A DNA stretch of 64,000 nt from RAM1 sp041905405 (GTDB lineage: Bacteria; Pseudomonadota; Gammaproteobacteria; Burkholderiales; Burkholderiaceae_C): NCBI GenBank assembly GCA_041905405.1, contig JAYRLC010000002.1, positions 1-64,000 of the forward strand, in the 5' to 3' direction. Below the pieces are notes generated by a model, which had not been told where the DNA came from, made no database searches, and was given only the letters and a program-made list of their open reading frames with translations. How positions within the stretch are numbered: position 1 is the stretch's first letter; each line of letters opens with the position of its first letter. The translations under genes were made by a program, and so were the position numbers. Of the stretch, positions 1 through 6,974 are shown in pieces.

Positions 1-1
1 C

Positions 2-397
2 AGGCTGGACGCACGGCTTGAACAGCCTGCGTTGCAGGCGCAGCGCCAGTCCATCCGCGACGGGCACTGCGGCCTGCTGCCCGAGTCGCAGATCGCGCCG
101 ATGACGCGCATCCAGATCGCGCGCGACGTGCGCATGGCGCAGGTGGCGGACGCCGCGCGCATCGCCGGCAAAACGGTGGTGCTGGTGGCCGGCGCCGACC
201 ACGTCCGCCGCGACCGCGGCGTGCCGGTGCATCTGCCTGCCGCGGCCCAGGCCCGGGTGCTGCGGCTGGTGGCCGGCACCGGCGGCGGCGATGCACCGTC
301 GGCGGACCATGTGCTGGCCACCGCCGCGCTGCCGCCCACCGACTACTGCGCACCGCTGCGCGAACGCGCGCAGCCCCGCCCGCAGAGCGCTCAGTAG
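2..397 (+). CDS. ChaN family haem-binding lipoprotein, C-terminal part
   Basis: The reading frame is open from the window edge, so the N-terminus lies outside; about 131 residues are visible. The fragment has the HCGLLPE block, an IQIARDVRMAQ helix, a VVLVAGADHVRRDRGVP block and a final loop ending in a short Pro/Arg-rich tail. These blocks match the C-terminal half of the ChaN/DUF399 family, periplasmic or outer-membrane lipoproteins that bind haem and are linked to iron uptake. No iron gene is visible on this side of the edge. The stop overlaps the 3' end of the convergent hydrolase by seven bases. The family call rests on motif memory and on only half the protein, so it is moderately sure. 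Confidence 0.65.
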   Translation, partial: RLDARLEQPALQAQRQSIRDGHCGLLPESQIAPMTRIQIARDVRMAQVADAARIAGKTVVLVAGADHVRRDRGVPVHLPAAAQARVLRLVAGTGGGDAPSADHVLATAALPPTDYCAPLRERAQPRPQSAQ

Positions 398-1416
398 CGG
401 TGCTCGAACCGCTCCAGCAGCGCCTGGTGGCGCGCCGGGCCGAAGGCCGCGGGCTGGCCGTCGAACACCGACCGCAGGAAGTCCAGCGACAGCTCGCGCG
501 TGGCGGCCTTGACCTGCGGGTTCCAGTCGGCGCCGCCCGTGCCCAGCCGGTCGGTAAAGATGCTGTGCGAGCCGTCCCTGAACACCGCCAGCGCCTTGCG
601 TTCGCTGCCCGTGGCGGCAAACACGGCCGCACGGTCCGCCAGGCCCGAGGTGTAGCCCGGAATGCGGATGTCGTCGGCCACCGCCGTGATGTGCAGCGTG
701 GGAATGCGCACGTGCGACAGGATGGCCTGTGGGTCGGGCTCGCCATGAAACGGCGGCGCCGAGATGATGACGGCGGCGCGGATGCGCGCGTCGGCAAAAT
801 CCAGCGGCCGGCCGCCCCGCACCACCTGGGCACCCGCCGCCAGCAGCATGGTGTTGGCGCCATACGAATGGCCTGCCGCCGCGATGCGCTGCGGATCGAT
901 GCCCGGCGCGAACGCACCCGAAAGCACCCGGTCCAGCGCAAAGCTCACGTCACGCGCGCGGTTCACCACCTCGGCCTCCGCGGCCGCGCCCTGCAGGCGC
1001 GTCATGAGCGCCAGCGGGTTGCCGCCCCACAGGTTGCGGTCACTGCCGGCGTGCTGCAGGTGCAGCGACGCGTAGCCATTGGCCGCCCAGTACTTGCCCA
1101 GGTAGGTATAGCCCTCGCGCGAGCCGCCGATGCCGTGCGAGAACACGACCAGCGGGACCGGCCCGGTGGCGTTCACCGGCAGGTAGAGCTTGGCGGGCAC
1201 GGTGCGGTCGCGTGTGGCGTCACGCCATTCGAGGTAGTGCGCCTGGTACTGCGCGGCGGCCGGCATGGGCAGCGCCGCCGCCAGCACGGCGTCGCGCGCG
1301 GTGCTGCCCCCAGGGGCCCACTGGCTGGCGGACGACACGGAGGCGGGCTGGGCGCAAGCCGCCAGCAGCGCCGTGGCGGCCGTGAGCGCAAAAAGTAGGA
1401 AGGGGCGGGAGCTCAT
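391..1416 (-). CDS. Secreted alpha/beta hydrolase lipoprotein (dienelactone-hydrolase-like)
   Basis: 341 residues. The N-terminus is a lipoprotein signal: a hydrophobic core followed by the lipobox LLAAC, so export and lipidation at Cys21 are expected. The body is an alpha/beta hydrolase: VVFSHGIGG is the oxyanion-hole strand and loop, GHSYGANT near residue 185 is the nucleophile elbow with Ser, and the late GSHSIFTDR supplies the probable catalytic His. The arrangement resembles the platelet-activating-factor acetylhydrolase/dienelactone hydrolase-like group; the substrate cannot be read from sequence. It is transcribed alone, converging with the ChaN-like gene, and is separated by 82 bases from the aminotransferase gene downstream in coordinates. 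The start is the only Met that gives a complete signal peptide. Confidence 0.8.
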   Translation of the reverse strand: MSSRPFLLFALTAATALLAACAQPASVSSASQWAPGGSTARDAVLAAALPMPAAAQYQAHYLEWRDATRDRTVPAKLYLPVNATGPVPLVVFSHGIGGSREGYTYLGKYWAANGYASLHLQHAGSDRNLWGGNPLALMTRLQGAAAEAEVVNRARDVSFALDRVLSGAFAPGIDPQRIAAAGHSYGANTMLLAAGAQVVRGGRPLDFADARIRAAVIISAPPFHGEPDPQAILSHVRIPTLHITAVADDIRIPGYTSGLADRAAVFAATGSERKALAVFRDGSHSIFTDRLGTGGADWNPQVKAATRELSLDFLRSVFDGQPAAFGPARHQALLERFEHRY

Positions 1417-1498
1417 CGCGTCCGATTCTCGGGCGCGATGGCTGCGAAAGGTTTAGCGCGGAATTAGCGGGACCTGCTGCGGCATGTCCGCGGAGGAC

Positions 1499-2833
1499 CT
1501 ACGCGTGTTTGCGGATCGCATCCGCCAGCGTGTTCACGAGCTTGTCGATGTGCTCCTTCTCGACGATGTACGGCGGCGCGATCACCAGCACGTCGCCGGC
1601 CGGGCGCACCAGCGCGCCGTTGGCAAAGCATTCCAGGAAGATCTCGTAAGCGCGCTTGCCCGGCAGCCCCGGCAGCGGTGCCAGCTCCACTGCGGCGGCC
1701 AGGCCCAGGCTGCGGATGCCGATCACGTTGGGCAGACCCTTGAATGTGCTGTGGAACGCATCGCCCAGCACGGGGCCCATCTGGCCCGCGCGCTCGAACA
1801 GGTTCTCCTGCTTGAAAAGATCGAGCGTGGCGATCGCGCCGGCGCAGGCCACCGGGTGGCCCGAATAGGTGTAGCCGTGAAAGAACTCGATCACGTGCTC
1901 GGGCGCATCGGTCTTCATCATGGCGTCGTACAGCTTGTCGCGGCAGATCACGCCGCCCAGCGGGATCACGCCGTTGGTCACCGCCTTGGCGAAGTTCAGC
2001 ATGTCGGGCACGACGCCATAGAAGTCGGCGCCGAAGTTGGTGCCCATGCGCCCGAAGCCCGTGATCACCTCGTCGAAGATCAGCAGGATGCCGTGCTTGT
2101 CGCAGATCTCGCGCAGGCGCTTCAAATACCCCTTGGGCGGCAGGAACCAGCCCGCACTGCCGGCGACCGGCTCCACGATGATGGCCGCCACGTTGGACGG
2201 GTCGTGCAGCGGCAGGATGCGGTTCTCAAGCTCCAGCAGGATGTCCTCTTCCCACACCGGCTCCTGGTTGTGGATGTAGGCATGCTTGACCGGGTCGTGG
2301 ATGAAGCGCATGTGGTCCACGCGCGGCAGCAGCGCCGTGCCGAACACCTTGCGGTTGGCCGGGATGCCGCCCACGCTCATGCCGCCAAAGCCCACGCCGT
2401 GGTAGCCGCGCTCGCGGCCGATGAAGATGTTGCGGTGGCCTTCGCCCCGCGCGCGGTGGTAGGCCAGCGCGACCTTCAGCGAGGTGTCGGCGGCTTCACT
2501 GCCCGAGTTGCAGAACAGCACCTTGTTCAGGTCGCCGGGCGCCATGGCGGCGATCATCTCGGCCGCCTTGAAGGCCTGGTCGTTGCTGGCCTGGAATGCG
2601 GTGGAATAGTCCAGCGTGTCCAGCTGCTTCTTGATGGCCTCGTTGATCGGCTTGCGGTTGTGGCCCGCGCCCACGCACCACAGGCTGGAGATGCCGTCGA
2701 TGATCTTCTTGCCGTCGTGCGTGGTGAACTCCATGCCGTCCGCACCGGTGAACACGCGCGGGTTCTTCTTGAAGCTGCGGTTGGGGGTGAAGGGCAACCA
2801 GTGGTTGTCCATGTTGATGTCGTTATAGGCCAT
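1499..2833 (-). CDS. Class III aminotransferase, omega-amino acid/beta-alanine:pyruvate type
   Basis: 444 residues of a fold-type I, PLP-dependent class III transaminase. FCNSGSEAADTSLK near 107-120 binds the cofactor phosphate, LIFDEVITGFGR at 251-262 carries the Asp that contacts the PLP ring nitrogen (Asp254), and FAKAVTNG places the Schiff-base lysine at 283. Length and the early DNHWLPFTPNR block, which helps bind the substrate carboxylate, fit beta-alanine/omega-amino acid:pyruvate transaminases rather than ornithine or GABA enzymes. The likely role is moving the amino group of beta-alanine or related amines to pyruvate. An upstream Met would add eight residues, but AGGAG lies six bases before the Met chosen here. 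The gene is monocistronic, downstream of parDE on the same strand. Confidence 0.85.
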   Translation of the reverse strand: MAYNDINMDNHWLPFTPNRSFKKNPRVFTGADGMEFTTHDGKKIIDGISSLWCVGAGHNRKPINEAIKKQLDTLDYSTAFQASNDQAFKAAEMIAAMAPGDLNKVLFCNSGSEAADTSLKVALAYHRARGEGHRNIFIGRERGYHGVGFGGMSVGGIPANRKVFGTALLPRVDHMRFIHDPVKHAYIHNQEPVWEEDILLELENRILPLHDPSNVAAIIVEPVAGSAGWFLPPKGYLKRLREICDKHGILLIFDEVITGFGRMGTNFGADFYGVVPDMLNFAKAVTNGVIPLGGVICRDKLYDAMMKTDAPEHVIEFFHGYTYSGHPVACAGAIATLDLFKQENLFERAGQMGPVLGDAFHSTFKGLPNVIGIRSLGLAAAVELAPLPGLPGKRAYEIFLECFANGALVRPAGDVLVIAPPYIVEKEHIDKLVNTLADAIRKHA

Positions 2834-2895
2834 GACGCGCTCCTGTGCTTTTGGCAAAAGGGCATTTTGGCACCCCGCGCGACTGATGTAACGCG

Positions 2896-3222
2896 TCAGC
2901 CCATGGCGTCGTCGGGTTCCTGCAGGCTGGCGGGAATGTCGCGGCTCATGTGCACCAGCCGGATCACGTCCACGCGGTCCTCGTGCTCCAGGTAAAACAG
3001 CGCGTACGGGTAGCGGGTCAAGGGCCAGTGCCGCAGCCCCGGAATGTCCAGTTCGTGCGCATACCGGGGCGAACCGATACCGGGTTGACGTTCGATCTGG
3101 CCCACCGCTCTTTCAAGCGCGTTGATGAAGCCCTCTGCCGCGTGCGGCGCCTCACTCAGGTAGTAGTCCAGCGCCGACACGATGTCCGCGCTTGCGCGCG
3201 CGGAACGCACGGCGCGTTTCAT
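2896..3222 (-). CDS. parE: ParE family toxin of a type II toxin-antitoxin system
   Basis: 108 residues with the RelE/ParE fold pattern: two N-terminal helices (SARASADIVSALDYYL), a helix with GFINALERAVGQIERQP, then a beta-sheet core (GLRHWPLTRYPYALFYLEHEDRVDVIRLVHMSRD). ParE toxins inhibit DNA gyrase; others of this fold cut mRNA, and sequence alone does not exclude that. The start codon overlaps the antitoxin stop as ATGA, so translation is probably coupled and the antitoxin is made first. A short acidic extension follows the core. The family is secure, the molecular target is inferred. Confidence 0.87.
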   Translation of the reverse strand: MKRAVRSARASADIVSALDYYLSEAPHAAEGFINALERAVGQIERQPGIGSPRYAHELDIPGLRHWPLTRYPYALFYLEHEDRVDVIRLVHMSRDIPASLQEPDDAMG

Positions 3223-3473
3223 GCGGATTTTTTGGCGCGTGTCGGGGGTTTGGCCGCCTGCTTGCGCAGCGCGTCAAAGTAAGCTGCATCCAGGGGGCCG
3301 TCGGACTTGGCGCGCACGCCTTTCATGAGGTGCTCGCGGAACTGCGCGCGGTCGCGGTCGCGCCGGATCAGCTCGCGGATGTACTCGCTGGACGTGCCGT
3401 AACCCTGCGCGTGGATGCGCTGGTCCACGAAGGTTTTCAGCTCCTCGGGCAGCGAGATGTTCATGGTGCTCAT
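3219..3473 (-). CDS. parD: ParD family antitoxin (ribbon-helix-helix)
   Basis: 84 residues. The N-terminus MNISLPEELKTFVDQR is a ribbon-helix-helix DNA-binding element, followed by YGTSSEYIRELIRRD typical of ParD, and a basic Lys/Ala-rich tail that would wrap ParE. It should neutralise ParE and repress its own operon. Two Met codons are possible three codons apart; the outer one is given. An 8-bp-arm inverted repeat lies 19 bases upstream of the start and is a reasonable operator. The gene is divergent from purU with 66 bases between them, so the operator could also affect purU. Confidence 0.88.
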   Translation of the reverse strand: MSTMNISLPEELKTFVDQRIHAQGYGTSSEYIRELIRRDRDRAQFREHLMKGVRAKSDGPLDAAYFDALRKQAAKPPTRAKKSA

Positions 3474-3491
3474 GGCCGGTAGAATAGCCGT

Positions 3492-3508
3492 TTGCCAAAT
3501 TTTGGCAA
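3492..3508. promoter_or_regulatory. Inverted repeat between parDE and purU, likely ParD operator
   Basis: Perfect inverted repeat: TTGCCAAA, one central T, TTTGGCAA. It sits 19 bases upstream of parD and 31 bases upstream of the purU start. Autorepression through such sites is known for ParD; assignment to this protein is inferred from position. A related TTTTGGCA core occurs twice just downstream of parE, at about 2855-2877. Confidence 0.55.
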
Positions 3509-3539
3509 GAATCCGTCTGCTGTCTTACTGGAAACGCCG

Positions 3540-4388
3540 ATGAGCCACGCCTACATCCTGACCCTGTCCTGTCCTGACCGCCGCGGCATCGTGCATGCCG
3601 TGTCCGGCTTCCTGCTGGAGCGTGGCGGCAACATCGAAGAGGCCGCGCAATACAACGACCATGACACGGGCCTGTTCTTCATGCGGGTGCAATTCGCCTG
3701 CGACCAGCACACGTACGACGACCTGAAGACGCAGCTGCGGTTCTTTGCCGAGCCGCTGCAGATGGAGTGGAAGCTGCACGCCACCACGCAGCCCATGAAG
3801 ACGGTCATTCTGGTCAGCAAGGAAGGCCACTGCCTGAACGATCTGCTGTTCCGCTGGAAATCCGGGCTGCTGCCGGTGGACGTGCGCGCCATCATCAGCA
3901 ACCACCGCGAGTTCTACCAGCTGGCCGCGAGCTACAACGTGCCGTTCCACCACATCCCGGTGGGCAAGGACAACAAGGCGCAGGCCGAGGCCAAGCAGTT
4001 CGAGATCATCGAGTCCGAGGGCGCCGAGCTCGTCGTGCTGGCGCGCTACATGCAGATCCTGTCCGATGACCTGTGCCGCAAGCTCAGCGGGCGGGCGATC
4101 AACATCCACCACAGCTTCCTGCCCAGCTTCAAGGGCGCCAAGCCGTACTACCAGGCGCACGACCGCGGCGTGAAGCTGATCGGCGCGACGGCCCACTACG
4201 TCACGGCCGACCTGGACGAAGGCCCCATCATCGAGCAGGACGTGGCCCGCGCCGACCACAGCAAGACCGTGGAAGACCTCACGGCGATGGGCCGCGACAC
4301 CGAAAGCCAGGTGCTGGCCCGCGCCGTGAAGTGGCACAGCGAGCACCGCGTGCTGCTGAACGGCCATAAAACCGTCATATTCAAATGA
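3540..4388 (+). CDS. purU: Formyltetrahydrofolate deformylase
   Basis: 282 residues. An N-terminal ACT regulatory domain (YILTLSCPDRRGIVHAVSGF) is followed by a formyltransferase-like catalytic domain with INIHHSFLPSFKGAKPYYQA and ATAHYVTADLDEGPIIEQD, which contain the catalytic Asn/His/Asp set. It hydrolyses 10-formyl-THF to formate and THF, balancing one-carbon units for purine and methionine/glycine metabolism. A 16-codon upstream extension is open, but the Met used here begins the ACT domain directly as in characterised homologues, and the extension would run through the inverted repeat at 3492-3508. Its stop codon is the first part of a 72-bp hairpin repeat. Confidence 0.93.
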   Translation: MSHAYILTLSCPDRRGIVHAVSGFLLERGGNIEEAAQYNDHDTGLFFMRVQFACDQHTYDDLKTQLRFFAEPLQMEWKLHATTQPMKTVILVSKEGHCLNDLLFRWKSGLLPVDVRAIISNHREFYQLAASYNVPFHHIPVGKDNKAQAEAKQFEIIESEGAELVVLARYMQILSDDLCRKLSGRAINIHHSFLPSFKGAKPYYQAHDRGVKLIGATAHYVTADLDEGPIIEQDVARADHSKTVEDLTAMGRDTESQVLARAVKWHSEHRVLLNGHKTVIFK

Positions 4389-4456
4389 CCCCCCGAAGCG
4401 CCTGCGGCGCCTCCCCCCAAGGGGGGCGCCACCAGTGGCCCGGCAAAGCCGGTTCC
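4385..4456 (+). repeat. 72-bp three-hairpin interspersed repeat, copy 1
   Basis: Begins one base before the purU stop codon. It contains three consecutive stem-loops: GCGCC-TGC-GGCGC, CCCCCC-AA-GGGGGG and CCGGC-AAA-GCCGG. A second copy in inverted orientation lies at 40041-40112, with 67 of 72 positions identical. Position after purU and strong stems suggest a transcription-terminating or mRNA-stabilising role; there is no T tract. Confidence 0.85.
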
Positions 4457-4484
4457 ACGGTGTCCCCGTAAAGGCATCGACATC

Positions 4485-5354
4485 ATGACGGCTCGAATTC
4501 CCCCCATCCAGTGCCTGCTGACCTTCGAGGCGCTGGCGCGGCTGCGCAGCGTGACGCAGACGGCGGACGAGCTCAACGTGACGCCCAGCGCGGTGAGCCA
4601 CCGCGTCAAGCAGCTCGAGCAGATCCTGGGCACGCGGCTGTTCGGCCGGGCGGACTTTTCGCTCACGACCGAGGGCAGCCAATACCTGGCCCACGTGCGC
4701 GAAGGCCTGGCGAGCCTGGAGCGTTTTCCGGGCAAGGAGTCGGCGCAGGGCAAACGCAAACTGCGCGTGGCGGTGACGCCGACGTTCTCGCGCTCCATCC
4801 TCATGCCGCGGCTGCGCAGCTTCATCGACTCATATCCGGAGATCGACCTCACGCTGCAGGTCAGCATCCCGCTGCTGGACGTGGTGGCCGAGGACGCCGA
4901 CCTGATGGTGCGCTACGGCACGGGCCGCTACGCCGATGTGGAGCACACCTGCCTGATGACCGACGAGGTCACGCCGCTGGCCGCGCCCAGCTACATCCGT
5001 GACAACGGCCCGTTCGACACCGTGCAGGAGCTGCTGGCGGCCAAGCTCATCAAGAGCCCGCTGGAGCCCTGGCGCACCTGGTTCCTGGCACATGGCCTGG
5101 ACGCGGGCGAGCCGGGCGAGGGCTCGTCCTTCAACGACATCGGGCTCATGTGCGATGCCGCCGCGCAGGGCCTGGGCATTGCGCTGGTGCGGCTGAAGCT
5201 GGGCCAGCCCTGGCTGGACAACGGTACGCTGCAGCGCCTGTCGCCGCGCAACGTGCCCAGCCCCCACGCCCATTACCTGTGCTGGCGCACGGGCACGCTG
5301 GACCGCTGGGAGTGCGCGGCCTTTGCCGACTGGCTGAAAAAAAGCCTGGTCTGA
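4485..5354 (+). CDS. LysR-type transcriptional regulator, GcvA-like
   Basis: 289 residues. The N-terminal winged helix-turn-helix contains LLTFEALARLRSVTQTADELNVTP and SAVSHRVKQLEQILGTRLF, and the remainder is the periplasmic-binding-protein-like effector domain (LRVAVTPTFSRSILMPRL; GIALVRLKLGQPWL). The P-x-x-Q-C-L-x-x-F-E-A start and the SAVSHRV recognition helix match the GcvA/AmpR-like branch. Target genes are unknown; glcD, 79 bases downstream on the same strand, is the obvious candidate, and LysR proteins often also act on divergent neighbours. It follows purU after the hairpin repeat. Confidence 0.88.
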   Translation: MTARIPPIQCLLTFEALARLRSVTQTADELNVTPSAVSHRVKQLEQILGTRLFGRADFSLTTEGSQYLAHVREGLASLERFPGKESAQGKRKLRVAVTPTFSRSILMPRLRSFIDSYPEIDLTLQVSIPLLDVVAEDADLMVRYGTGRYADVEHTCLMTDEVTPLAAPSYIRDNGPFDTVQELLAAKLIKSPLEPWRTWFLAHGLDAGEPGEGSSFNDIGLMCDAAAQGLGIALVRLKLGQPWLDNGTLQRLSPRNVPSPHAHYLCWRTGTLDRWECAAFADWLKKSLV

Positions 5355-5433
5355 ACCCGCGTCTGCGGCGGATTCAATCCCGCGTGGAAAAAACTTCATT
5401 CACAGCGCGCATGGCCTGCCCTACAGTGTCGGC

Positions 5434-6927
5434 ATGAACGCCCCCACCGCCCCCGAACCCCTGCAGCGCGCCGAACGTCAAGCCGAAGTGGTGCGCGCCC
5501 TTTCGGCAGCGCTGCCGGCGCATGCGCTGCTGTGGCACACCGAGGACACCACGCCCTACGAATGCGACGGCCTGACGGCCTACCGCCAGCGCCCGCTGGC
5601 GGTGGCGCTGCCCGAGACCACGGACCAGGTGCGCGCGGTGCTAGCGGCCTGCCATGCGGCTGGTGTGCCCGTCGTGGCGCGCGGCGCGGGCACGGGCCTG
5701 TCGGGCGGCGCCATGCCGCACGCCATGGGCGTCACACTGTCCCTGGCCAAATTCAACCGGATCCTGTCGGTCGACAAATACAGCCGCACCGCCGTTGTGC
5801 AATGCGGTGTGCGCAACCTGGCGATCAGCGAAGCGGCTGCGCCGCTGGGCCTGTACTACGCGCCGGACCCGTCCAGCCAGATCGCCTGCACCATCGGCGG
5901 CAACGTGGCCGAAAACTCCGGCGGCGTGCACTGCCTGAAGTACGGCCTGACGCTGCACAACGTGCTGAAAGTCAAAGGCTTCACGATCGAGGGCGAACCG
6001 GTGGAATTCGGCGGCGATGCGCTGGACGCGCCGGGGCTGGACCTGTTGCCCGTCATCGTCGGCAGCGAAGGCATGCTGGCGGTCATCACCGAAGTGACCG
6101 TCAAGCTCGTGCCCAAGCCGCAGCTTGCGCGCTGCATCATGGCCAGCTTCGACGACATCCGCAAGGCAGGCGACGCCGTGGCCGCCGTGATCGCGGCCGG
6201 CATCATCCCCGCGGGGCTTGAGATGATGGACAAGCCCATGACGGCGGCCGTGGAGGATTTCGTCCACGCGGGTTACGACCTGACGGCCGAAGCCATTTTG
6301 CTGTGCGAATCCGACGGCACGCCGGAAGAGGTCGCAGAAGAAATCGGCCGCATGAGTGCCGTGCTGCAGGGCGCGGGCGCCACCGCCATTGCCGTGAGCC
6401 GCGACGAGGCCGAGCGCCTGCGCTTCTGGAGCGGGCGCAAGAACGCGTTCCCCGCATCGGGCCGCATCAGCCCCGACTACATGTGCATGGACTCGACCAT
6501 CCCGCGCAAGCGGCTGGCCGACATCCTGCTGGCCATCCAGCAGATGGAGCAGAAATACGGCCTGCGCTGCGCCAATGTGTTCCATGCGGGCGACGGCAAC
6601 CTGCATCCGCTGATCCTGTTCGACGCCAACGATGCGGACCAGTTGCACCGCTGCGAGCAGTTCGGCGCCGACATCCTGGAGACCAGCGTGGCCATGGGCG
6701 GCACCGTGACCGGCGAGCATGGCGTGGGCGTGGAAAAGCTCAACAGCATGTGCGTGCAGTTCAGCGCGGAAGAAAACGAACAGATGTTCGGCGTCAAGCG
6801 CGCGTTTGACGCGCCGGGGCTGCTGAACCCCGGCAAGGTGATCCCCACGCAGAACCGCTGCGCCGAGTACGGAAAGATGCTGGTGCGCGGCGGCCGGATC
6901 GCGCACCCCGACCTACCGCGTTTCTAG
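5434..6927 (+). CDS. glcD: FAD-linked oxidase, glycolate oxidase subunit GlcD
   Basis: 497 residues. An N-terminal PCMH-type FAD-binding domain contains PVVARGAGTGLSGGA and ACTIGGNVAENSGG; the C-terminal FAD-oxidase cap contains HAGDGNLHPLILF and GEHGVGVEKL, with His residues expected near the flavin. Overall it matches GlcD, which with GlcE and the iron-sulfur GlcF oxidises glycolate to glyoxylate and passes electrons to the respiratory chain. GlcE and GlcF normally follow in an operon but are absent here: the next genes are the TPS exoproteins on the other strand. It may work with subunits encoded elsewhere, or be a stand-alone D-2-hydroxyacid dehydrogenase of the same family. Confidence 0.8.
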   Translation: MNAPTAPEPLQRAERQAEVVRALSAALPAHALLWHTEDTTPYECDGLTAYRQRPLAVALPETTDQVRAVLAACHAAGVPVVARGAGTGLSGGAMPHAMGVTLSLAKFNRILSVDKYSRTAVVQCGVRNLAISEAAAPLGLYYAPDPSSQIACTIGGNVAENSGGVHCLKYGLTLHNVLKVKGFTIEGEPVEFGGDALDAPGLDLLPVIVGSEGMLAVITEVTVKLVPKPQLARCIMASFDDIRKAGDAVAAVIAAGIIPAGLEMMDKPMTAAVEDFVHAGYDLTAEAILLCESDGTPEEVAEEIGRMSAVLQGAGATAIAVSRDEAERLRFWSGRKNAFPASGRISPDYMCMDSTIPRKRLADILLAIQQMEQKYGLRCANVFHAGDGNLHPLILFDANDADQLHRCEQFGADILETSVAMGGTVTGEHGVGVEKLNSMCVQFSAEENEQMFGVKRAFDAPGLLNPGKVIPTQNRCAEYGKMLVRGGRIAHPDLPRF

Positions 6928-6939
6928 CCCTGCCTGTCA

Positions 6940-6958
6940 TGCCGGACTTGATCCGACA
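6940..6958. repeat. Short palindromic intergenic element between glcD and the TPS genes
   Basis: TGCCGGA, loop CTTGA, TCCGACA forms a near-perfect hairpin (one mismatch) in the 47-base convergent gap. The surrounding bases TGTCATGCCGGACTTGATCC resemble a short palindromic intergenic sequence common in proteobacterial genomes. It may serve as terminator for both genes. Only one copy is seen in this window. Confidence 0.45.
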
Positions 6959-6974
6959 CCCAGGCGTCAACCAC

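Noticed and set aside
5641..6906. Minus-strand frame opposite glcD
   Set aside because: Antisense shadow; no recognisable domain.
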